From JBBQVS01 sp964250765 (GTDB lineage Bacteria > Chloroflexota > Ktedonobacteria > Ktedonobacterales > Ktedonobacteraceae), in NCBI GenBank assembly GCA_964250765.1, contig CAXUHF010000006.1, forward strand, positions 1 to 64,000: a DNA stretch of 64,000 bases. The letters are read 5' to 3'. Of the stretch, positions 7,100 through 16,129 are shown piece after piece; within the stretch, counting starts at the first letter, position 1, and each line of letters opens with the position of its first letter. Below the pieces are notes generated by a model. The model searched no databases. It saw only the letters and a list, made by a program, of their open reading frames with translations, and had not been told where the DNA came from. The translations under genes were made by a program, and so were the position numbers.

Positions 7100-9586
7100 T
7101 CAGGCATCTTCACCTAATTCCAGTGCCAAGTAGCCTGCGCTGACGATATCGTCTACGCCGATCCCTGCATACTGGTAGAGGTCTGCTTGTGAGCCTGATT
7201 GCCCAAAACGGTCAACACCGAGCGGGATGGTCGGAACTCCATACAGACTGCCAAGAAACGCCAAGCTGTGTGCTGAGGCATCCTGTACCGTCACGATTGG
7301 GGCATGGCGTTCTTCTGGTGAGAACAGAGTCTCCAAATGACTCCGCTGTCCCGACACCATTGGGTTGTTGAGGCGACGATGGCGTTCTTCTGTGAAAAGA
7401 GAGAAGAGTTTTTGCGGACTGGTTATATGCAAGACGTTTGCCGCGATTCCTTCCGAGGCCAGGCGTTGTGCCGCCTCAACCGCTTCTGGCACCATCGCGC
7501 CCGTCGTTGCAATATGCACCACTTCATCTGCCATTGCCTCTGGCACTTGCTGACGCCCCTCGATTAAGCGGTATCCTCCGGCAAGAATCTGCCGACGCAA
7601 TTCCTCTTTTCCAAGACGTTGTAATGCCGCATCAAGCACATGTTGGTCAATCTTTTTTGTCGAAAGACGAAGGTAGGTTGAGCGACCGTGAGTACGGTCG
7701 CAGCATTCACGCAACGCATCGAGCAGAATCCATTCTACTTCCTGAGCGAATGCTGGCTCATAGTAGTTGAGTTCTGGAAGTTCAATTCCAAGGGAAGCAG
7801 TGACGGTCGATTGATGTGCTCCTCCTTCAGGACTGAGACTCACGCCAGAGGGGGTACCAGCAAAGATGAATTTCGCCCCACAGTAGAGTCCATAGATCAG
7901 AGCATCCAATCCACGACAGACAAAGGGGTCATAAACGGTTCCAATGGGAAAGAGCTGCTGTCCACAGAGTTCGTAGCTCATACCTAGTTGCCCAAGCAAC
8001 ATGAACAAGTTCATCTCAGATATACCTAATTCGATATGCTGACCAGTGGGACTCGGCTGCCAGCGGAGAAGGCGTTGCGTTTCCTCTTGATAATCAGGAT
8101 GCGTGGTCGATGAGAAGACACCAACTTTGCTGACCCAGGTGCTCAAATGAGTCGAGACGGCGACATCAGGTGCCGCCGTCACGATACGCTCACCGAGAGA
8201 AGGAAGGTCCGCAAGTTTTGGTAACACACGACCAAATGCCTCTTGTGTCGAAAGCTTGCTTGGGTAGGAGAGGTCAATGCTGGGGGGAACCAATTCTGGT
8301 TCGAGAAGCGGATGACGTTGCTCGTTTCCACGCTGCAACCGCTCTGCTGCTTTTTGGCACCAGCGACCTTCCCGCGAATCAGAGGGAAAGGTCTCCCACT
8401 CGCGCCCACTGGGAATGCCCAGTTCTTGCTGAAGGCGCGCTATCTGCTCAACACTCAGAAGCATTGAGTGATTGAGTGCCTCACCCGCAAAAGGCAACCC
8501 CCAACCTTTAATCGTATAGGCAAAAACAACCGTCGGCCCCTCCTGGTAGCGGTCGGCGAGTGAGAAGGCATGCAGTAAACTATTGAGGTCATGACCACCC
8601 AGGTTGCTTAGAAGCGTTGAAAGTTGCTCATCCGGTGTCTCATGTAGCGCAAGCGCGATGTCCTGATCCTCTGCATTATCGAGGCCAAGCGGGTGTGTGA
8701 GACGAGTACGTATGTCCGCCCCTCGTCGGCGCAGTAGACTTTGGTATTCCTCATTGCTCATCTCATCAATACGGCGTCGGAGTGCTTCCCCACTTGGACG
8801 CACGAAGATATGCTGCAACTGTTGCCCATATTTCGCCTCCACAACCTGCCAGTTTGCTGCCTGAAACAGCCGTTTCAATTGCGTTGCACGGATACCAGGG
8901 ACAACGCGATCCAGGCTTTGTCGGTTCAAATCGACAATCAGAAGAACGTTTCCTAATCCTTGCAACGCTTCATCGAAGGCGGCCTCCCACACACTCCCTT
9001 CATCGAGTTCCGCATCACCGATCACGGCGACAAAACGATGTGAAGTCACTTGACCAAAGTGGTTGTGGGCATAGCGGTGAGCCACCGCTGCGAAGGCGGG
9101 TGCTACAGCTCCTAAACCAACTGAACCAGTGCTAAAATCAACCGGATCAGGGTCTTTTGTTCGGCTTGGATAGGCTTGGAGGCCGTTGAATTCTCGCAAT
9201 GTACGTAGGTACGACTGATCTAAATTTCCTAGGAGATACTGTATCGCGTGGTACGCTGGTGAGGCATGCGGTTTTACACTGACTCTATCGCCTGCATCCA
9301 GATAGTGAAAATACAGGGCCGTGAGGATGGAGACCATAGAGGCTGACGATGCCTGATGTCCTCCAACTTTGAGATCATCTGTGTTCGACCGTACATGATT
9401 GGCATGATGAACCATGAGCGTGCAGAGCCAGAGCACACGACGCTGAATGGCGTCGAGTACCCGATACTCTTCAGGCGATACTCTCAATGCATCGAGACCA
9501 CTTGTCTCTGGAGATGTTGCTTCCTGTCGGGGGTGAATGTCTTCGTTGGACTCGTTTGTCGCAGTCAAATACGCATCTTTTGCCAT
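7100..9586 (-). CDS. AceE/transketolase-like ThDP-dependent enzyme
   Basis: About 828 residues, similar to the homodimeric pyruvate dehydrogenase E1 (AceE) and to transketolase. The N-terminal part has HHANHVRSN and GGHQASSASMVS followed by DFSTGSVGLGA. The ThDP-Mg motif is GDAELDEGSVWEA about residues 190-205, ending in VDLNRQSLDR. A central pyrimidine-binding domain (LGISEMNLFMLLGQLG) has the activating glutamate, and a transketolase C-terminal domain follows. It would decarboxylate a 2-oxo acid such as pyruvate, but no E2/E3 gene is nearby. The start at 9586 has GAAGGAG 8-9 bases upstream. It lies 17 bases after the GntR gene on the same strand, so they probably form an operon under GntR control. 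The physiological acceptor is unknown. Confidence 0.8.
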   Translation of the reverse strand: MAKDAYLTATNESNEDIHPRQEATSPETSGLDALRVSPEEYRVLDAIQRRVLWLCTLMVHHANHVRSNTDDLKVGGHQASSASMVSILTALYFHYLDAGDRVSVKPHASPAYHAIQYLLGNLDQSYLRTLREFNGLQAYPSRTKDPDPVDFSTGSVGLGAVAPAFAAVAHRYAHNHFGQVTSHRFVAVIGDAELDEGSVWEAAFDEALQGLGNVLLIVDLNRQSLDRVVPGIRATQLKRLFQAANWQVVEAKYGQQLQHIFVRPSGEALRRRIDEMSNEEYQSLLRRRGADIRTRLTHPLGLDNAEDQDIALALHETPDEQLSTLLSNLGGHDLNSLLHAFSLADRYQEGPTVVFAYTIKGWGLPFAGEALNHSMLLSVEQIARLQQELGIPSGREWETFPSDSREGRWCQKAAERLQRGNEQRHPLLEPELVPPSIDLSYPSKLSTQEAFGRVLPKLADLPSLGERIVTAAPDVAVSTHLSTWVSKVGVFSSTTHPDYQEETQRLLRWQPSPTGQHIELGISEMNLFMLLGQLGMSYELCGQQLFPIGTVYDPFVCRGLDALIYGLYCGAKFIFAGTPSGVSLSPEGGAHQSTVTASLGIELPELNYYEPAFAQEVEWILLDALRECCDRTHGRSTYLRLSTKKIDQHVLDAALQRLGKEELRRQILAGGYRLIEGRQQVPEAMADEVVHIATTGAMVPEAVEAAQRLASEGIAANVLHITSPQKLFSLFTEERHRRLNNPMVSGQRSHLETLFSPEERHAPIVTVQDASAHSLAFLGSLYGVPTIPLGVDRFGQSGSQADLYQYAGIGVDDIVSAGYLALELGEDA

Positions 9587-9603
9587 AAGAGTTGCTCCTT
9601 CGT

Positions 9604-10344
9604 TCACAAGTAGCCTGGACCGTTCAAAGAACGTTGTCGTTTGCCTGCTTCTGTTTTCTTGCCCTCTTCAAGCAGGTTCTTGACATGTATGATGGTCTGT
9701 TGTATATGGTGGCGCACTGCATCGGCAGCACGAGTAGGATCGTTCGCTTGGCAGGCAGCAAGAATATCGCGATGCTCCCTGTCGAGACGCTCTGCATCTC
9801 TGGGAACGTCGGCAGCGGCATAGAGATGGTTGTAGGCGATGGAGGCATTGCGCAATTCCTCGATCATTGCCAATAGTCGTAAACTTCTCCCAATTCGATA
9901 TAAGCGTAAGTGGAATTGTTGATTGCGCTCAACATAGTGAGTGGCATCACGGGTTGTGTACATCTCATCAAGGAGAGTGATCAGTGGAGGAGCATCTTGC
10001 TCCTTGAAATGCTCAGCGGCTTCCTCAGCAGCCAGCATCTCCAGTGCCATCCGAATTTTGTAGTGCTCGATCAGGTCCTGGATGGTCGGTAAGAACACCA
10101 TGACTCCTTTGCGGGCATCGATCTGCACCAGACCGTCACGTTGCAGCAGTCCAAATGCCTCGCGCACAGGAGTCGTACTCACTCCAAAGCGTTGCGCGGT
10201 CTCAATCTGAGGCAACTTCGTCCCCGCTAGTAGTTGTCCCGTGATGATTTCGTGTCGCAGAGTCGCCGCGATTTGCTCCGCTATCGTGAGTTTTGTGAGG
10301 ATGGGAGTTGTGTTGCCATTTCCCTGTGGTGCCGTGCCGGTCAT
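9604..10344 (-). CDS. GntR-family (FCD) transcriptional regulator
   Basis: The winged HTH spans about residues 20-75 (AGTKLPQIETAQRFGVSTTP then VREAFGLLQRDGL, the GntR signature). The C-terminal FCD domain, an all-helical metal and ligand-binding fold, carries the three histidines in RNQQFHLRLY, DREHRDIL and VRHHIQQT; an Asn replaces the common first acidic ligand. Members sense organic acids. The ATG at 10344 is preferred over 10383 because the latter lies inside a perfect operator palindrome. It is the first gene before the ThDP enzyme and divergent from the amidohydrolase run, so it probably regulates itself and perhaps both sides. Confidence 0.9.
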   Translation of the reverse strand: MTGTAPQGNGNTTPILTKLTIAEQIAATLRHEIITGQLLAGTKLPQIETAQRFGVSTTPVREAFGLLQRDGLVQIDARKGVMVFLPTIQDLIEHYKIRMALEMLAAEEAAEHFKEQDAPPLITLLDEMYTTRDATHYVERNQQFHLRLYRIGRSLRLLAMIEELRNASIAYNHLYAAADVPRDAERLDREHRDILAACQANDPTRAADAVRHHIQQTIIHVKNLLEEGKKTEAGKRQRSLNGPGYL

Positions 10345-10375
10345 ACGCTCCGTTCTCTCCCTCTTGACAAATGTC

Positions 10376-10406
10376 GTATGCATAGTGCATACTTTACACC
10401 ATTATA
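10376..10406 (-). promoter_or_regulatory. Promoter -10 and GntR-type operator
   Basis: A perfect palindrome GTATGCA-TAG-TGCATAC occupies 10376-10392. It lies just downstream of a consensus TATAAT on the - strand (10406-10401); no good -35 is seen. Spacing puts the palindrome over the transcription start, the usual place for a FadR-class repressor. The sequence is typical of FCD-type GntR operators. Autoregulation by the adjacent GntR is inferred. Confidence 0.75.
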
Positions 10407-10645
10407 GCATGCTTTGTCCAGATGGCGATGAAGAATCACACTATGACACACATCTGTCACCTATGTAACTATGGAAATATCGGACAAGTGTTCACAAAAA
10501 GGACACTTTTGAACACCAATATCAACCGTTGAAAGTTATGTAGAGCAGTTCGGTTAGCAAGACGTAGGCAAAGGCAGCAAGTAACGAAAATCGAGAGTGC
10601 AGCCTGCTTTGCGACCGATAGCTAGGGCACAATGAGGTGGGCAAA

Positions 10646-12130
10646 ATGAGCCAGAGCACAGTAGCGAATGGCAATTCCTTTCCTTCAGGCCGTCCCGTCG
10701 TATTTCGTAACGCCACAGTGCTGACCATTGACCCCTCGCTTGGGATGATCGAGAGTGGTGATGTCCTCGTCGTCGATAAGCGCATCGCGGCTGTGGGACG
10801 ACAACTCGTCGTGCCAGATGACGCGGTGGAAATCGACGCGACCAACGGTATTCTCATGCCAGGTATGGTTGATACGCACCGTCATATGTGGCAGACAGCC
10901 CTCCGTGGGTTCGGTGCTGACTGGACCCTCACGAACTACTTCCAGTTCTACTATCTGAACTGGGGCAAGATATTCCGTGCTGAAGACATTTATGCCGGAA
11001 ACCTTCTTGCCGCGATTGAGGCCGTAGATGCTGGTGTCACTACATCGGTTGACTGGTCTCATGGCTTGCAAACGGTCGAATACGCCGATGCAGCAGTTGA
11101 TGCATTTGAAGCGGTTCCAGGTCGATTTGTACTCGCTTACGGCAACCTACTTGGTGCTCCCTGGGAGTGGACAAAGGCCCCTGAGTTCGCCGATTTCATT
11201 CGTCGTCGCATTGACGGACGTGGAGATATGCTGCGCATGCAGATTGCCTTCGACGTTCCCGGCGACCCGGCCTTCCCTGAGAAGGGCGCGTTTGAGGTCG
11301 CACGTGACTTCAACCTGCCAGTGACGACGCATGCTGGTGTTTGGGGCGCTACCAACGATAATGGCATCCGTTTGATGTATGATCATGGATTCATGACTCC
11401 CTCTAATATTTATGTGCATGTGGCAACATTATCTGACGATTCCTATCAGCGTATTGCAGCTACAGGTGGTCATGCATCGGTGTCTGCCGAGAGTGAGGAT
11501 AGTGCTGGTCAAGGCTACCCTCCCACGTGGCAACTCCGGCGGCATAACATCCCGGTTTCCCTGTCGATGGACACTAGCGTGTGGTGGAGTGCCGACTTGT
11601 TCTCTGCGATGCGTGCCACACTCAACGCGGACCGATCCCGTGAGCATCTGGAAGCGCACAAGCGCAACGAAACTGTCGTCCTCAATCATCTACGTGCTGA
11701 GCAGGTTGTCAACTGGGCAACGCTTGGAGGTGCTCAAGCATTGGGGATGGATAGCCTCATTGGCAGCATCACCCCTGGCAAAAAGGCTGATCTCGTCCTG
11801 ATTAAAAATGACCAGTCTCCGGTGATGTTCCCGCTGCTCCACCCCTATGGACATGTCGTGTTTCAAGCCGGGCGCGGAGATGTGCATACGGTGATGGTGG
11901 ATGGCAATGTCGTCAAGTACGACCACCGTCTCCTCAATGTTGACCTCGACAAAGTCAGGCAAGCCGTCGCGAAGACGGTTGAGTACGCGAAGTCTAAAAT
12001 AGGTGAGCAAGCTTGGAGCGAGGGTATGAATCCGGAGAAAGCAGAAGTTGAGTTGATTGACAATCCGTACAGGTATTCTAACCGAGAACCGGACCAAGCG
12101 GCACAGAAACAGGCAAGCCAAGAAGCATAA
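10646..12130 (+). CDS. Amidohydrolase-family enzyme (ATZ/TRZ-like aminohydrolase)
   Basis: A cytosolic metal-dependent hydrolase of the cytosine-deaminase/ATZ-TRZ subfamily, about 494 residues. Metal and catalytic motifs appear in order: DTHRHMW (H-x-H, about residue 80), THAGVWG, HVATL, and SMDTSVWW with the final aspartate. A beta-sandwich is formed from both ends (VVFRNATVLTIDP and PGKKADLVLIKND). Members deaminate or dechlorinate N-heterocycles. The ATG at 10646 has GAGGTG 6 bases upstream; a GTG at 10637 is less likely. First gene of the + strand run and 22 bases before the alpha/beta hydrolase. The substrate cannot be read from the sequence, but an amine- or amide-bearing ring fits the downstream pathway. 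Confidence 0.85.
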   Translation: MSQSTVANGNSFPSGRPVVFRNATVLTIDPSLGMIESGDVLVVDKRIAAVGRQLVVPDDAVEIDATNGILMPGMVDTHRHMWQTALRGFGADWTLTNYFQFYYLNWGKIFRAEDIYAGNLLAAIEAVDAGVTTSVDWSHGLQTVEYADAAVDAFEAVPGRFVLAYGNLLGAPWEWTKAPEFADFIRRRIDGRGDMLRMQIAFDVPGDPAFPEKGAFEVARDFNLPVTTHAGVWGATNDNGIRLMYDHGFMTPSNIYVHVATLSDDSYQRIAATGGHASVSAESEDSAGQGYPPTWQLRRHNIPVSLSMDTSVWWSADLFSAMRATLNADRSREHLEAHKRNETVVLNHLRAEQVVNWATLGGAQALGMDSLIGSITPGKKADLVLIKNDQSPVMFPLLHPYGHVVFQAGRGDVHTVMVDGNVVKYDHRLLNVDLDKVRQAVAKTVEYAKSKIGEQAWSEGMNPEKAEVELIDNPYRYSNREPDQAAQKQASQEA

Positions 12131-12151
12131 GAGTTAACAAAGGAGAAAACT

Positions 12152-13036
12152 ATGACAAGTCATCCTATCAGCATAGACGCCGGTACCATGAAGCTTTCAG
12201 GACGCTTCCTACCAGCAACAAATGGACAGCCAAGAGCACTACTTGTGGCAGTGCATGGTGGAACCTACACAAGTAAGTATTTCGATACTTCTCCGTCATT
12301 GTTATTCGAGTTGTGCGCTTCGTTAGGCTACTCGATACTTGCTCTTGACCGACCGGGGTATGGGACTGCTACTTCCGTTCCGGTTGACCAACTATCGTTC
12401 GATGGTCAAGTTCCTGTCCTGCAGCAGGCTCTCAACGAGATTTGGAATGAGTATGGTCAGCAATCCGCAGGGATGTTTTTAATTGGGCATTCGATTGGGG
12501 GCATGATTTCCTTACTACTCGCTACAGAAAACCCACATGAACGCCTGATTGGGATGAATATGACTGGGGCAGGTGCTCTCTACAATGATCAGACAAAAGC
12601 AGCGTTTGCGTCTTTAGTGAGTGACGCACCGACCGTGATGATGGATATCGCGATTAAAGTCCGGGCCATGTACGGTCCGGCATGGTCCTATCCAGAAGAA
12701 CAGGCTCACTACGACCCGGAACGCGACGTTCCCACCGCCGCGATAGAGCTTGCGGAGGCACAGACATGGGGCGCACGCCTGCCTCAGGTCGCTGCTAAAG
12801 TGCGAGTCCCCGTCCAGTTCATTGTTCCCGAATATGATCACATTTGGCGTGGTGAACCAGAAGCACTCAGCCATGTTGCCGAGATGTTCACCTCCGCGCC
12901 ATTTGTCGATGTGGGAATACAGCGCTTGACAGGCCATTCGGCGGAGTTACATACGCTGGCCCGCGCGTTTTACATGAAGATACTTGCTTTTGTCGAAGAG
13001 TGCATCGTCTATCGTTTCAATCGTTCAAGTCTATAA
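12152..13036 (+). CDS. Alpha/beta hydrolase
   Basis: A 294-residue soluble alpha/beta-hydrolase-fold protein. The oxyanion strand is VAVHGGTYTS (about residues 31-40), the nucleophile elbow is GHSIGG (about residue 113), a late acidic residue is in VPEYDHIW and the catalytic histidine is probably in LTGHSAEL. An insertion with Met- and Pro-rich helices between the elbow and the acid forms a lid. The gene begins 21 bases after the amidohydrolase with AAAGGAG 7 bases upstream, so they form an operon. The ester, amide or C-C bond cleaved is unknown; in context it may act on a ring-derived intermediate. Confidence 0.85.
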   Translation: MTSHPISIDAGTMKLSGRFLPATNGQPRALLVAVHGGTYTSKYFDTSPSLLFELCASLGYSILALDRPGYGTATSVPVDQLSFDGQVPVLQQALNEIWNEYGQQSAGMFLIGHSIGGMISLLLATENPHERLIGMNMTGAGALYNDQTKAAFASLVSDAPTVMMDIAIKVRAMYGPAWSYPEEQAHYDPERDVPTAAIELAEAQTWGARLPQVAAKVRVPVQFIVPEYDHIWRGEPEALSHVAEMFTSAPFVDVGIQRLTGHSAELHTLARAFYMKILAFVEECIVYRFNRSSL

Positions 13037-13244
13037 ATCATTTCATCAATGTAGAAGGATTGGGAAGCACATACCAATAGGATGGTGTGTGTTTGACCAT
13101 AGGAAAGCATGCAAGAGACCAGCTTGTGCAAAAAGGACAGTCTGAACGAATGGCATGCTCTCAATCTACTACTAAAGAGGATAGGAAACATCGAAGATAC
13201 CTGATAGTGACTGACCGAACAGTATCAGAGAAAGGGAATTCATC

Positions 13245-14447
13245 ATGATCGAGCAAATGACGACGACGGAAACCTCCGTAAACGCGCAAGAACTCGTCGC
13301 ACGAGCCAAAGCACTGCGCCCGCTCTTACAGAAGAACGCTGCTAAAACAGAGGAAGATCGTAGAGTTGCCGAGGAGAATATCCAGGCTATTGCCGATGCT
13401 GGCCTCTTTCGGATCACTGTGCCCAAACGTTATGGTGGCTACGAAGTGAATATCCACACTAAGCTTGAGGTTTCGGCGGCAATCGCCGAGGGGTGTGGCT
13501 CTACAGCCTGGGCCGTAACACTGATCAATGTGTGTAACTGGTTCACGTCGCTCTTTTCTCAGCAGGCACAAGACGATGTGTTTGGGGCGGACCCCAACGC
13601 GCGAGTTGCTGGCGTCCTTGCGCCTTCCGCCAAGACGAGACGCGTGGATGGTGGACTAATCGTGACGGGCAAATGGTACTATTCGTCCGGCTCTTTGCAT
13701 GCCACGTGGGGACTCGTTGGCATCCCCATTGTCAACGAGGCAGGAGTCCAGGTGGATCAGGGAGTGGCCCTCATTCCCATGCAGCAGCTCTCCATCGAAG
13801 ACACGTGGTATGTGGCGGGCATGAAGGGCACTGGCAGCAATGCTATCGTCGCCAATGAGGTGTTCGTCCCCGATCACCGCACTATGTCCTTGCCTCGTGC
13901 CATTGAGGGAGACTATCCGACTGAACTCAAACACGAGGCTGCCTACCGTGCTGCCTTTGTCCCCGTCGCGGTTCTTGTCCTTATCGGTCCGCAACTGGGC
14001 ATGGGACGTGCGGCACTGCAATATGTGATCGAGAAAGCCCCACAACGTTCCATCGCGTATACATCGTTCCAGAAACAAACCGACTCGGTGGCCTTCCAAC
14101 TCCAGATTGCCGATGCCGCAGTCAAAATCGACACCGCGCACCTGCTCGCCTACCAAGCCGCTGATGATATTGACGAGGCAGCAGCGAGTGGTGTCTATCC
14201 TGATATGACAAGACGTGCCCGCATTCGGGCCTATAGTGGTGCCGCGATACGCCACATCACCGATGCCATCGACATCCTGCTTTCTGCTCATGGTGCTGGG
14301 AGCTTTGCCCTGTCTAGTCCGATGCAGCGTATATGGCGCGACTCAAATACGGCGGCGCGTCATGCGGTGATCTTGCCCATCGTCTCCGATGAGGTTTATG
14401 GCAAAGCCCTGTTAGGCGTAGAAAACACGGTCACTCCGTTAGTCTAA
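13245..14447 (+). CDS. Flavin-dependent monooxygenase, acyl-CoA-dehydrogenase fold
   Basis: 400 residues of the group D flavoprotein hydroxylase type (HsaA, HpaB-C2, NcnH relatives). Motifs include PKRYGGYEV, CGSTAWAVTLINVCNW, VTGKWYYSSGSLHA and MKGTGSNAIVANEVFVP, the last being the flavin and substrate pocket. The final helix has SAHGAG and W-R-D. True acyl-CoA dehydrogenases carry a catalytic Glu that is not evident here. Such enzymes use reduced flavin supplied by a separate reductase to hydroxylate phenolic or N-heteroaromatic rings. The reductase is encoded 64 bases downstream. The start has AAAGGG 8 bases upstream. The preceding 208 bases have no gene and may hold a promoter. Confidence 0.85.
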   Translation: MIEQMTTTETSVNAQELVARAKALRPLLQKNAAKTEEDRRVAEENIQAIADAGLFRITVPKRYGGYEVNIHTKLEVSAAIAEGCGSTAWAVTLINVCNWFTSLFSQQAQDDVFGADPNARVAGVLAPSAKTRRVDGGLIVTGKWYYSSGSLHATWGLVGIPIVNEAGVQVDQGVALIPMQQLSIEDTWYVAGMKGTGSNAIVANEVFVPDHRTMSLPRAIEGDYPTELKHEAAYRAAFVPVAVLVLIGPQLGMGRAALQYVIEKAPQRSIAYTSFQKQTDSVAFQLQIADAAVKIDTAHLLAYQAADDIDEAAASGVYPDMTRRARIRAYSGAAIRHITDAIDILLSAHGAGSFALSSPMQRIWRDSNTAARHAVILPIVSDEVYGKALLGVENTVTPLV

Positions 14448-14455
14448 TACATCCC

Positions 14456-14487
14456 GTGTCACTCTGCTTGTAGAGGCAGAGTGACAC
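14456..14487 (+). other. Intercistronic hairpin
   Basis: A perfect 12-bp stem (GTGTCACTCTGC, 14456-14467, with 14476-14487) and an 8-base loop sit between the monooxygenase stop and the reductase start. No U-tract follows, so it is more likely an mRNA-stabilising or processing element that sets the ratio of the two products than a full terminator. Confidence 0.6.
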
Positions 14488-14511
14488 CGGCAGCAACATG
14501 CGAGGTGGAAC

Positions 14512-15084
14512 ATGGAAATTGTGAACCGTGTGGAACTCCCAGTGGACACGCATCTGGTTGACCGAGAGGTCTTCCGGGATGTGATCGGTCACTTTGCAAG
14601 TGGAGTAACCGTCATTACGACCGCCTATCAGGGAGTGAATTATGGCCTCACCGCAAGTGCAGTCTCCTCACTCTCCCTCGACCCACCCATGGTGTTGGTG
14701 TGTATCAATAAGAGGACCGGCACCCAAACGGTTATTTCTAATGCTAAGGTCTTCGCCGTGAATATTTTGCGAGAGAACCAGCAGGCGATTGCACGGCAGT
14801 TTGCGACTCCTCACCCCAACAAGTTCCGGGACATTCCCGTCGTCGCGGGAGAGCTTGGAGTTCCTCTCCTCTCTAATATGCTCGCCACTATCGAGTGTCG
14901 CGTGGTCGGCGAGGTCACAGGCGGGACGCACGCAGTCTTCCTGGCCGAAGTGCAGGCTGCTCATGCGGAGGAAGGCATGCCGATGACCTACTATCGCGGA
15001 CGGATGGGCCAGTTTGTCTTCTCACCGGGTGAAAGCAAAGCACCACTCTGGCGGGATGTACTACAATGGGAAGACTATTATTAA
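14512..15084 (+). CDS. Flavin reductase (HpaC-like)
   Basis: A 190-residue FMN-binding split-barrel protein. It shows the family pattern FASGVTVITTAYQG, GLTASAVSSLSLDPPMVLVC then INK, FAVNIL, and a C-terminal histidine/glycine-containing strand GGTHAVFLAEV with the final LVYYRG-like TYYRGRMG. It uses NAD(P)H to reduce FMN or FAD and passes it to the partner monooxygenase encoded immediately upstream. Purine-rich GAGGTGG lies 5 bases before the ATG. Together they form a two-component ring hydroxylase, a reading supported by both sequence and adjacency. Confidence 0.88.
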   Translation: MEIVNRVELPVDTHLVDREVFRDVIGHFASGVTVITTAYQGVNYGLTASAVSSLSLDPPMVLVCINKRTGTQTVISNAKVFAVNILRENQQAIARQFATPHPNKFRDIPVVAGELGVPLLSNMLATIECRVVGEVTGGTHAVFLAEVQAAHAEEGMPMTYYRGRMGQFVFSPGESKAPLWRDVLQWEDYY

Positions 15085-15120
15085 GCGAGTCAGTATCTGA
15101 GTAGAAAGAGGAGCGTAAAC

Positions 15121-16020
15121 ATGCAGCTCATCAGTTATCGTACGCAAGGTCACACAGGGGAACGTTGGCGTGCAGGTGTGGAACACGAGGGTCTCGTGGT
15201 GGATGTCACAACTCTCTGGCACGATGGTGTCCAGGAGGCGACAACAAAACATCTACTGGCAGCCGGGCCTGCCACTGTAGACAAGGTTTTCAAACAAGCT
15301 CGTGAGACACTTGACGCTGGTCCCGATACCCCAGGAGTAGTCCAAACTGCATCCGTTGAACTTGGACCACCAGTACCCGATCCCGATAAAATCCTCTGTA
15401 TTGGTCTCAATTATGCCGATCATGCTAACGAAGCAGGGATGGCACAGACAGAGGTACCCCTCTTCTTCGCCAAGTTCCGCAATGCGCTGGTTGGTCCTTC
15501 TGCCCCAATCGTACTTCCTCGCGTGAGCCGTGAGATCGACTACGAGGGCGAACTGGCAGTCGTAATTGGTCAACGCTGCAAAGATGTCTCAGTATCCTCC
15601 GCGCTCGAATACGTAGTAGGCTATAGCGTCTTCAATGATGTGAGCGCACGTGACCTGCAAACGCAGACAAGCCAGTTCACAGCTGGCAAAGCCCTCGATA
15701 CCTTCGCGCCGATGGGACCAGGGATTGTGCTGGCATCTGATGTTCCCGATCCTCAGGCACTTCTGCTAACAACCAAAGTTAATGGGCAGGAGGTCCAGCA
15801 CGCAAGCACTGCCTCTATGATCTTCTCAGTGGCGAAAGTGATCTCGTTTCTCAGTTCCCTCATGACGCTGGAGCCTGGAGATATCATTGCGACAGGCACG
15901 CCATCAGGAGTGGGATTCAAGCGTACTCCTCCTCTCTTTTTACAGGATGGAGATATCGTCGAAGTCGAAATCGAAGATATTGGTCAGCTTCGCAATCCTG
16001 TTCTGGGTGCTCGGACCTAG
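15121..16020 (+). CDS. Fumarylacetoacetate hydrolase family protein
   Basis: 299 residues with an N-terminal FAH-like cap (about 1-85) and the C-terminal catalytic barrel. The metal ligands are seen in REIDYEGELAVVIG (two acidic residues) and VFNDVSARDLQ (aspartate), with GKALDTFAPMGP and TGTPSGVGF as further family signatures. Members hydrolyse or isomerise C-C bonds in ring-fission products such as 5-carboxymethyl-2-oxo-hex-3-ene-1,6-dioate, or hydrate 2-oxo acids. It lies 36 bases after the flavin reductase with AGAGGAG upstream. It fits a step after ring opening; the exact reaction is unknown. Confidence 0.85.
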   Translation: MQLISYRTQGHTGERWRAGVEHEGLVVDVTTLWHDGVQEATTKHLLAAGPATVDKVFKQARETLDAGPDTPGVVQTASVELGPPVPDPDKILCIGLNYADHANEAGMAQTEVPLFFAKFRNALVGPSAPIVLPRVSREIDYEGELAVVIGQRCKDVSVSSALEYVVGYSVFNDVSARDLQTQTSQFTAGKALDTFAPMGPGIVLASDVPDPQALLLTTKVNGQEVQHASTASMIFSVAKVISFLSSLMTLEPGDIIATGTPSGVGFKRTPPLFLQDGDIVEVEIEDIGQLRNPVLGART

Positions 16021-16129
16021 GCAGAGGGATATGTGAGCGTATATACTGAAGAAGCAGAATATAAAAAGAGGTGAGTTCATCTCATTGAAGAGATGTCTCT
16101 CATCTCACCCATTTGAAAGGAGAAAAGGA

